From Cristatella mucedo (lineage: Eukaryota; Bryozoa; Phylactolaemata; Cristatellidae): a stretch of 64,000 nt of DNA. The number at the start of each line of letters is the position of its first letter. The first letter of the stretch is position 1. Positions 1 through 10,928 of the stretch are shown here, in pieces. The stretch lies in assembly GCA_009760855.2 (NCBI GenBank), contig WPIO01000005.1, positions 10,186,501 through 10,250,500 on the forward strand, given 5' to 3'. Made by a program: the position numbers and the translations under genes. Under the pieces are notes generated by a model. It worked only from the letters and a program-made list of their open reading frames with translations. It did not search any database and was not told the origin of the DNA.

Positions 1-3000
1 GCAGGGTCGTGATCCTGGCGCAGCCGACGTGGTCGCTCCAGAACGCCTTCCTGAAGCGCGTGTCCTGATTCTGAGCGAGCGGCAGCAGGACGTAGTTGGC
101 GAACGTGCGGTCGCCGAACGACGCGGCTTCGTACTGGTCGAGCAGCGCAGCGTACAGGTCGTAGAACGACGCCAGGCCGGCGATGGGCGGGCGAAGCAGG
201 TCGAGCCGGGCCAGGCTGCTGCTGCCGGGCGTGAACAGCAGCCGCAGCAGGCCGCCCAGCAGGCGCCGCACGTCGCGCTCGAGGAACAGGTCGCCGTCGA
301 CGAGAAAGACGCACGCCAGTCTCGCCAGCCGCGCCGCCGGCGTGACCGCAGCGAGCACGTCCGAGCGGCGACGCTCGAGCAGCCACGCCCACTGCAGCGC
401 GGCTCGCACGGCCGCGCCGTGCTCGGCTTCCGCACTGCGCGAGAGCTGCCGCCGCGCCGCAGCATCCAGGCTCGCCTCGTAGCACGACACGATGGGCAAG
501 TACGGCCAATCGGCGGGCGCCAGCGGCGCGGTCGCGCAGCCGGCGACAAAAGCCGTGTCGCCCCCTGCTGCGCCGGCGGCTGCCGTCTCTGACGAGTCAA
601 GGTTCAGCTCCGCCATGAAGCGCTGACGTATCGACGGCAGGCTGGCTATGGCCGCCTCGTCGACGGACGGGTCTCCGGCGGCGGCGTCGTCTAGCGAGAC
701 TGCCTGCAGCTGGCAGTCGAGGTCGCGTCCCTTGTCATTGCTGTCGTCGGCAGCGGCGAAAAACTCATGCCGGAAGAGGACGCTGCCGAGCAGCTCGGCC
801 GCCATGCGGCTCTCGACGCGCCTCAGGCTCGGCAACGCGGCGAGCGCAAGCCTGTGGTAATCTTTCAGATGCCGAGCGCTGACTGCTGCGATGGCGGCCA
901 GGGGCTGCTGCTGCTGCTCCTTGGCCGCCACCGCGCTACAGTAGTCTGCGGCGAGCATGCTCAGGTGGACCACGGCTTCGAGCTCGTGTCGCGCAAAGTA
1001 GTCGGTCTCGCTCGTCAGCCGACCGGCGAGCAGACGGCGCAGCGTTCCGGCAGCATACGCCTGCGCCGAGTCGCAGCCGAGCGCCAGCGAGGCGAGCTGT
1101 GCGGCGAGGCCTCGCTGCGCTCGGCAGATGCCGCGCGCGAGACGCAGCAGCGACGCCAGAGCGCAGGCAGCGCAAAGGCGCTCCTCGGCGTCTGCTGCAT
1201 CGGCGGCCGGCGCCGAGAGCCGAGGCAGCCTGCTTCGCGAGCCACTGCGTGGATCACCCTGGTCGACTGCAGCGGCGGCGGCCGAGGAGGCGGCTGCTGC
1301 TGCATCGTTGTAGCTCGGAGAGCGGCTGGCTGCGGCAGCCTGCGAGTACCACTTTCGCACGGCAAACGACTCGAGCAGCGGCCGCACGACGCCGTCCGCG
1401 AGCCGCTCAGCAAGCCGCTGCCAGTCGGCGACGCAGTGGCCGCCGGGTGCGTGCGGCGCCACCTTCAGGTAGGTCGAGAAGAAGTTGAGTGCCGAAACTA
1501 GAGCGTCGTGCGAGGCGCCAGCGTGTCGGTCGGCAGATACGACCGCGGTCACCAGGCGACGCAGCAGCAGCTCGACCGGCCCGAGCAGGCCGGCGAGCGC
1601 GCGACTCCAGGCCGCAGCTGTCTCGCGGTCGACCGGCGGCCCTCGCGCGGCGTCGCCCGAGTCGGCGCCGTCCGAGGAAGGCACGCCGACGCCGCCGCCG
1701 TCGGCAAAGCGCACCCTGCGACCGCCGCTGCCGGCGCCATTGTCGCCGCCGCCATCGTCGAGAGAGCGCTCTCGGAAGCACGCGCTCGAGGCGGCTTCCA
1801 GAAGTGACACGATGGCCGCCAGGTAGTGGCCGCCGCCGCCGTCGGCTGCCGTCACGCGCTGGCACAGCCGCTCCATCAGCGCCGGGTACACGTCGAGGGC
1901 GGCGTCGAGGCCGAGGCCGTGCCGAGCGCACGCCCGCCACACGAGCACCGCCTCGATGGCCACCTCGTCGATCAAGGCTGCGGGCAGATGCAGCACCGCG
2001 GCAGCGTCGGGCAGGAGCGCGAGCCGGCTCAGCCGTTCGAACAGCCCAGCCGAACCGGGGCGGCTGGCGTCTGCTGCTGCTGCTGCAGCGAGACCGGCCG
2101 CTAGGCTGCCGCTGGCAGACGCCACGACGCGCAGCAGCCGCAGGGCGGCGGGCACGGGCCGGCAGTAGACGGGAGAGCCCGCCTCGACGCTGCCGCCGCT
2201 GCTAGCGCCGTCAGATGGCGCTGCATCGGCCCAGCTCAGGGGCACGAACTGGTCGAGCACACAGGCCACGAGCCTCGGGCAGCGGCTCACCTCGTAGGCG
2301 GCCTGGCGTGACGTCTGCGCCACCCTCACCAGAATTTCCAGGATGCGATTGACCGTGTCGGGCTGCGGACGCAGCACCTCGAGGATGTAGCGCAGGCGCT
2401 GCAGGAAGGTCATGGTCAGCAGCGCCTTCACGACATTCCACTTCGACTGGTCGTCGTCCCCATCGTCGTCGTCGTCGTCGTCCGTGCCGGCCTCAGAAAC
2501 AACTGCCGCAGCTCGCTTTCCGCGTGCCGCCGCAGCAGTGGCGTAGCAGGGCACGGCGCATGACCACGTGCGCGAGAGCCGCAACAGTGCGGCATCGCGC
2601 TCGTCCACGAGCAGGGCGTGCAGGGCGGCCACGGCGACGCCGATCAGCGGGTCGTGGTCGAGCGCAGAGCGCAGCAGCAGCACGAGGCCGGCGTCGAGCA
2701 GGCCGGGCAGCACCGCGGCAGGCGTCTGCAGCGCCGGTGCCAGCGCGCCGCGAGCGTCGCTCCGCACGACGTTGCCGAGCGTGCGCAGCGCGAGCGCTCG
2801 CTGCCGGACACTGGTGCTGCGCGCGAGCCGGAGCAGCTCGTCCAGCGTGTAGCCGCCGCGCTCCGGCTCGTCGCCGTGGTGATGAAGGCCGAGGTGAAGT
2901 GGCACGTCGGCGGCAGGGTCGACGACGTTTCCAGAAAAGTCGAACCTGGCCGCCATTTTCGACGCGTCGCCAGATGCCGCGGGCGGCGGAAGGCTGGCCG

Positions 3001-3198
3001 TCCACTGAAGCTTCTGCGACTCGACCACGTCCATGTGCAGCCAGCCCGGGTCGACTTCGAGGGGCAGCGCGACACCGGCGGCGGCGACAGCAGCAGCGGT
3101 CTCTGCAAAGCGGCCGAGAGGTGGAACTAGGAAGCCCGCATGCTCGGCCCAGCAATCATGACGGCCGCTAGCATGAAGCTGCGAAGCTGGTCTGACAG
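1..3198 (-). CDS. RPAP1: RPAP1 coding exon 4 (giant exon, open to the window edge)
   Basis: I followed the frame codon by codon from 3198 to base 1 without finding a stop; it contributes about 1066 residues. Early on it has WLHMDVVESQKLQWTA and then the RPAP1_C signature at 2870-2940. An aspartate run at about 2455-2485 sits where vertebrate RPAP1 also has an acidic run. Near the left edge YDLYAALLDQYEAASFGDR and YVLLPLAQ match the conserved C-terminal part. The acceptor is probably ACGCAG before 3198; a second in-phase acceptor before 3186 would remove four residues. Vertebrate RPAP1 has many introns here, so intron loss is likely. Confidence 0.93.
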
Positions 3199-6100
3199 CT
3201 GCGTTTATTTAGCAGCAGACAAGCCGGAAGGAGCTCCGTAGCTATAGCTGCCTCTTGCAGCTGGCATTGAAGAATTGCCTATTAACCATTGTATCTCCAA
3301 GTCTAAGAAGTCTAATGGCCCTCTAGACCTCAGTGCTACTGTTCTCCTTATGAGATGCATAGACCTGCTTCAGCCCAGATTAACTAACAAATATATAATA
3401 AAAAAAATACATAATTCGTTTCGATAGCAACCTACGAGAACATAATCTCTATTCAGGCACTTCACATATGCTGCAGGACTCGACGTCATCACCTCGGTCA
3501 TCAAATGTATTCACCTTGACCTCGGTCGTTTAAGGCGTGCACCTTAACCCTTAGGCAAAACCAGGGGGGGCATAACAATACACTAGCTTAATTAACCACC
3601 ACTTTTATATAGCAACAGAAGAGCCTTTACGGCTATCACCACCACTTGCAGCGGTAATAAAGGATAGTGCACTGCAAGATTCGAATCCACGACCTCGGGA
3701 CACAGGTCGTGAAAGCAACCGCATTACCTAGTGTGCCATCACGGATCACCATGAAGTGAATGCACAAAGATCGTCCGAGGAACCTCGAAATATACCTCAA
3801 GGGCTCCATGCTTGATCCTGTTTTTTTCACGGTTTATAATCTTATCTCTTGCAGATGTGATTGCCAAGCACAGTACAGGCTTTCACTTCTATGCAGATGA
3901 CACTCAGTTATACCTTTGCTTTGATCCCCTCCAGCATGTCAAATTCTTTCAATTCCCTTGCTGCATGTATTGATGACATCTGCACGCGAATGACAGCAAA
4001 TTTTCTTTAATTGAATGATGATAAAACCAACTTGCTAGTTATGGGCAAACCAAGTGTAATTCAGAAATTGGAAAGGTTAGCGCTTGAAATAGGCACTACC
4101 TGCATAACTCTTGTTGAATCTGCACGAAACCTAGGTGTCCTGTTCCTAAGTGACCTTTCTTTAGACGACCACATCAGCTCCACAATCAAGTCTACCTACT
4201 TTTGGCTACATAGCATTGCTGAAATTCGGGCTTGTTTAGATATGTATACCACATCTAAGTTGGTCCATGCATTTGTGACATCCCGTCTTCTTCTGTAACT
4301 CTTCTGTAACGACTTCTGTAACTCACGGCTTGCTGGTCTACTGGCCTGTGCCCTCAGGTGCTTACCGATGGTGCAAAACTGTGCAGCTAGGCTTGTCTGT
4401 CGTGAGCCTCGCAGTTGCCACATCACACCACTTCTTGCCGACCTGCACTGGCTACCAGTCAAGCAACGCATAGACCAAGGTTTTGTCAGTTATTTTTAGG
4501 TCCCTTCATTCTTTTGCTCTAGCCTACTATAAGATCTACTTCCCCACCAGGCTAAGCATCGTACAACCTGCTTTTCGGAATCTAACTGTTTACCTATACT
4601 TCATACAAACCTCAAATTCTTTGGAGACCGTGCCTTTAGTTCGTATGCTCCCAAAGCCTGGAACTCATTTCCGATTTGTGTCACGGCATCTCCTGACTTG
4701 ACCTCATTTAAAAGAAACTAAAAAAATCTATTTATCACAGCATATAGCAAGTGACTTGTCCTTTATGGGCTTGTGCAGACTGACACTGTGCATGCTGCCA
4801 TTATCCATACGTGCATGCTGATCCTGTGAATGGCACCCCTAACCCGGTTATTCTTGTTGTTTATTGAGCATGCTACCACTAACCATTCGATCGTGCTTCC
4901 TTTGCAGCAATTGTAAAGCACCTAGAAAGAGATTGAGTTCTCTGAGGGCGCTTTAGCAAATGTATTATTATTATTAAATATGTCCCTAGCCTCAGGTCTG
5001 GTGCAAGTATATATCCTTCAAAAAGGCTGTTGTAAGGCCACTCACTAAACAGTCGGCACCACACAAGGAGAGCTTTTACGCAACTTCTGCCCAGTCTCCC
5101 TATTGCCTTTCCTATCAAAGACTCTGGAACGAGCAGTAGCAGACTAGTTAAACTCTTTTAACATGCAGCATGTTCCACTCATGTTTTAGAGCTAATCATT
5201 CCTTAGGGATGCTGACTAAGGTCGAGTCTCTCTGCTGGTTCTGCTAGATCTTTCATGTCTACGAATTCATAGACGGACGAGAGATAAGGCACGACTGCTA
5301 CCCCACTTGACCAAAGCGGGCATGATGCAAACTTGCGCAAGGGCGCTGAAGCGCAGTGCAGGCACCTCACCGGCGCGTGTGTCACGTTCGTGCGACATCT
5401 CACGGTCCACTCTGCCTGCGGTCTCCGAGGACTGCGTGCGGCGGCAGGCGGCTGCCACCTCGAGAGTTTCTGAGTGCACACACTCCGACGTCACGATGGC
5501 CTGAGCAGCGGCATCTGCAGCAGCTGCCTCTGGTCTCGGGTCTCCTCCGGTGTCCGGCTGCAGCGCTGGACCATCAGAGGCGGCATCCCGCACCAGCCTG
5601 CGCTTCTTCAAGAGTTCGCATAGCTGCAGACCTGCGGCAGCCAACGACCCAAAGCGCAATCAGTGAGCTGAGCGTGCAACCGAAGTCTCGGCATGCACGA
5701 AGACAGACAGACTCGGCGTTAGTGAGCCCCTCGGAGCAGGAGTAGTAACACTCTCAGTCTGAGAAAGAAAAACCTACTTGCTGCATACCGGAGTGGTATT
5801 GTGGAAATGATAGCGGGCAGCAATCAAAGTTTAAGGAAAAAAATGGACGGGTATCTAACCAACTGATATAACCTGGTTATGGCAAGAGGCTCCTCAGATC
5901 AGGCCATTTGCAATGAAAGTGCAAACCACCATGCGCTGACTAACAAGAACAATGGAAGACCTGGATGATCATTTAGAAGCCTCACATACATAGTTTGCTT
6001 TCAGGAGTGGAAAGGGCAACAAATCAAAATAGAATGAGCTAAACTCAGCAGAGCAAAGGCAGGTGAAGAACACTCTTACTAATCATTACCTCTGCATACC

Positions 6101-9100
6101 AGTGCTGCGCACAGGACATTTCTCTGTAAATGTGTCAAGCCAGGATTGTAAGAGTCGGTTGATAGTTTCTGGAGACCAGGTGATAAACAAAATCTAATTA
6201 TTTAATATCGAGGTTCATTTTCTAAAGTTTTCCTGGGATCGTGGCTGATTAGATTTAAATTACGCTAAACTGTAATATACACTGACCAGGGACAGAAATA
6301 TACGATGCCCTTGAGTACAAATCCAGGCTTCATTATACGTTTACCGAGCGATACTGAATTGCCTGTCTCATATAATAGAGGAGGGCTTGCCAGGTATAGC
6401 ACACTGTTGAATATCACTACAATGCACACTACTGCAGAGTTTCTTATGCAAAGCCTCAAGCATACTGACCTACAATGATGGGACTATGTCAAGGGCAAAT
6501 AATGTCCATTAATTCATTTTCAAACGTAAAAGTCAGCCTTAGGTTGGCAGAGATAGATCCATCACCATACTATCTCTATAAGCTTTCCGGGCTTAATTAT
6601 CACAATTCCGGTGGCTTGCAAGTCCCATTTACCGATGATTAACTGTTTGAGCATACGGCTACACACAAGTACTTAGCCCAACATTTGCCCAAACACGTGC
6701 ACTTACGAATACTCACATGCCCATATACCTGCAAACCGCCACGCCTGCAAGCGGTCGTGCTCTCACACTGAATAACAATGAACAAAAGGTTTCATACTGA
6801 TGTTACAGCCACATTAAACCACTTCACTACGATTACCACCGGCTTTCCATTAACCTCAGGGTGTCGACTTCATGGGCCTATTAGTAACTTTTGAAGCCTT
6901 GCTAGATCTGAAATATCTTATCCCTGTTTCCCCTTCTGTGGCACTTTACAAATGCTGTAAAGGAAGCATGACCATATAGTTAGCGGTTACATGCACGGGT
7001 CAACGTGCATAATATGGTTAGTGGTAACATGCACAAAGTGAGCACTATAAGCACACTAGGGACAAATCCCAAGGACCAGGCAGACTCTTTAGGAAACAGG
7101 TGCATTCTTAGCTTCTTTTTAAATGTCACCAAGGCAAGGGATGTCATAACATCAGTTGGGAACGAGATCCAGGCTTTGGGAGCAAGCAAACAAACTAAGG
7201 CACGGTCTCAAAAGGATTTGAGGTAGATCCGAGGCATACCTACCCAATTTGAGTCAAATGAAGAGGTGGAACGTAGGCTGGCCTGGTTGGAAAGTAGCCC
7301 TGATAGGTAGGCTGGAGCCAGAGAATAAATGGAATTAAAAGTGACTAAACCCTGAAGTCGATACCCTGACCGATTGGGAGCCAGTAAAGGTCGGCAATAA
7401 ATGGTGTAATGTGGCAACATTGATGCTCACTACAGACAAAACATGGCTGCAGAGTTTTGCACCAGCTGTAAGCGCCCGATTGCACAGGCCGGTAGACCAG
7501 CTAGCGATGAGTTACAGAAGTTGAGACGGAATGTCACAAATGCATGGACCAGTTTATATGTAGAATCCCTGTCTAAGCAAGCCCGAATCTTAGTAATGCT
7601 CTGTAGCTGAAAGTAGGCAGACTTGGCTGTGGAGCTGTCATTCAATTTATAATTTTCCTAATGGCAATCGATGGGTCAGCTCTCATCAGAACGACTCGTG
7701 GCTTCGCCAACGCTCTCAATGCATCAGGAGTTTGGAATGTAATGAGCGTTAACTACTTAGTACTCACACTAACACAAGTGCCTCGGCATGCTCTCACGTT
7801 AGCTGGGCAACGGCATAGCGACACGCCGGAAGCTCAGTGCGACAGAGAACCGGGTTCAGGTACCGAGGACCAGGCTAGGCCTTTCCCATCGTCATGGGAA
7901 CGAGTTATATACGACAGGCAAGTAAAGTGCCAAGAAAGAAATTATTTTTGTGTGAGGGCACTCTATAAATTTATTGGTATCATTATTTTCACTATTTCTA
8001 TTATCATTATAACAGTGCACTGCACTCACCAAGTGAATCTTTCAGCTTACGCTGCTCAGACAGTATGTCGTCGGGGCTCATCGATGCCAGATAAGCATCA
8101 TTTTCAGCGCTCATCTGTTTCTGCCACTGAGTTTCACTGACAGCAGGCTGCATGCCCGTAACCGAAGCGCTGCCGGAGTGCTCAGCCGATGAGTTCGTAG
8201 TGTCCATGGGAACAGCGCATGCTGCAGCCTTAGCAGAGGCTGCCTCCATTTGACGAGCAAATATGCTCTTCTTTTTACAAGCTACAACAGAGTTCCATGC
8301 AGAGCATGAAATTAGCAAAAGCATGACGACACAGATAATTATACCAATAATACACATAATGGTCACATTCACTGCCCATAATGTTGATAAGAAAATTCAA
8401 ACTGTTAGGAGAACATCACAGCTGCAAGTAGGAAGGGCCATAGATCAAGTCTCGAAAGCCTTGGCGATGCAGTGCCGAAGAATAGTACATACAGTACTGA
8501 TGCTCTCTCCCTGTAGTAAGGTCACTGCCAGCAACGATAAGTGAAGTGCACAAGCATTACTAAGTCATTGGCTTATTCAACCACCGAGGGCGGGTGGCCA
8601 TCAAAGTACTGGCCAGAGAGTATCGACCTCTACTGATCTCGAATAACACAACTTTCTACTGATGTAATCCTGGTCAAACTGCATGTGCATTTTGACCTAA
8701 AATACTCAAGAGGTCCCAAGATACTTGCTATACTATCTATATAATTATTTATAATTATACTATATTTATTTTAGTTATTTATTATTTTATCATATTTATA
8801 CTTTATATAATTATATATATATATATATATATACACACCCCTATACTAACTATCATGCGCCACATGAGAGAAATCTACATTTAAAATCGCCCCTCCTTGC
8901 CCCACTGTAAATTGCCCAGTGTTTTAAGCCAGGGCAAAGGTGCTTGCTCTTCACGACCCAGGTCGTGGGTTCGAGCCTTGCAGTGGGCGATTTCTTGATT
9001 GCCCACTGCAAGCAGTGGCGATAGCTGTGAAGGCTCTTCGGCCGCTATACAACCGAGAATGTTGAATCAGCTAACCTTTTAATTTGACTACTTTCAGGAC

Positions 9101-10893
9101 TACCGGGCCAGAGCATGAGCCCAAAAACTGTTAGCCATTTTCCAACTTACCTGATTTGACACTAGCTACCCATATCTACCGCATCAGGCTCATCCTACCC
9201 AGGCAGTTCGGCGAAATGGGTGACTGGATATAACTTCAGGATCTCGTTTCAGAGGTGATTGGTTTGATTCCCGAGGACGGCAATGTGTGCCCTGTCTTCC
9301 TAAGCCTAAGATTAGGGCAGTGATATAAATGGGCAAAGATCATCCGAGTAACCATTTATATAGACGGTACCTATGGGCTAGGTATTCGGTCCACTTATTT
9401 CCTAATATATACTTTCCTTCTTGCCGATGTGATCGCCAAGCACAATTTAGGCTTTCACTTCTATGCCTACTACACACATGTACCTGTGTTTTTACCATTC
9501 CAGTCTCCAAACCCGGCAAACTCTCTAAACTCCCTTGCTGCAGTACTGCTGTCCTGACTTCAAGATTCCGTCCTGACTTCAAAATTCAGTCACTCACTTA
9601 TAGATCCCTTCGTTAAATAACTCCAGCCTACTTATCAGATCTACTCCCCAACAGAGGCGTGCCGATGGGGGGGGGGGGGTTGCGGGCATATGTCCCAGGG
9701 CGCTGAATCCGAGGGGGGTGCCAAAACGAGCACCTAATACTGGGGGGGGGGGGAGCGCCAATCTGTGCGATTCGTCTCCGGGCACACAAGATCCTAGGAA
9801 CACCACTGATCCCCAGCCAGGCTAGGCATCGTAACATCATGCTATTCTGACTCAAATCGTTTACCTGTGCCTCAAGCCAATCTCAGATCTTTTGGAGACC
9901 ATGCCTCCAGTGCGGTCCTACCCGACCGACCTCACAAATCCTCAGGAAAAACTTGAAAAACACTTGAAAAGAAGCTGAAATGCAGCTGCATTTTCACAGC
10001 ATTTTCCGGGTACATGCGATTTCTCCATTGTAAGCCCGTGCTGACACCGAGCATGTTACTACTAACCATATCTGCAAGTTGATACAGTGCATTGTACCTC
10101 TAATCAACTATGCTTCCTTACACTGTGCGCATTACCACTTGCCATACGATTATGCTTCCTTTACAGCATACGCCAAGTCACTAGAATGAGATTCAGTTTT
10201 CTGAGGCTGCTATAAAAATATACATAATTCATTTATATAGCACCCTAAGAGAACTTAATCTCTATTCAGGCGCTTCACATTTGCCTTGAGGCTCTAGCCC
10301 ACGACCTCAGTCAGACCTTGGTCGGGGCGAGCACCTTAACCGCTAGACCAAACCAGCTCGGCAAATTTATTATTATTCATTATTACTTTACTATCTAAGA
10401 GCCTTATGCGCTGCCATGACAAATACCCCTGCTGGCTATCCGTTTGTGTGCACACAGCACAAATAACATATTAAATAAACCTAAGCACATAAGCTACAGC
10501 GCAGAAAGCATGCTGCGGTCTCACAACAGGAAGCATTAAACAGGATGTACAACATACCAATTGTATGACAAGAGTTTACACATACAATGGCGAGTCAATG
10601 CCAAGGGATCTTCTTCGCCAGCAGAACAGACCTAATGTGGTGCTGCGAATGCCCTGAACGATGATTGCGAATTTGCCAAGTAGGAGAAACGCTTTTCCAA
10701 GCTCTTTACTGCATTAGCGTCAACGCCAGCGCTAATGACAGTGCTATTGAAAGCGAAGTTAAAAACTGCCTGCACATAAGGGAATTTACTTCGTCGATGT
10801 GAATCGCCCTTTATGCGCTCATGCATGGCACAATTGTAATGCACGCTGGTATCGTGCTGTAACTCGCGTATTAAGCTCAAACCTTCAGAAACA

Positions 10894-10928
<35 letters not shown>

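Larger units (their letters stand above)
3199..5370 (-). other. RPAP1 intron 3, filled with retroelement pieces
   Basis: This 2.2 kb phase 1 intron holds a SINE-2 copy, a SINE-1 copy and a 5'-truncated LINE-A, listed separately. The stretches 3199-3394 and 4978-5370 contain nothing else I can name. Confidence 0.8.

Noticed and set aside
29..2205. Many long plus-strand and off-frame open frames in 1-3200
   Set aside because: They are Arg-, Ala- and Ser-rich shadows of the GC-rich RPAP1 exon; only the minus frame with codon starts at positions 1 mod 3 matches a conserved protein.
9240..9300. tRNA-like GGTTTGATTCCCGAGG
   Set aside because: No matching A box at the right distance; possibly an unrelated decayed SINE, but unsupported.
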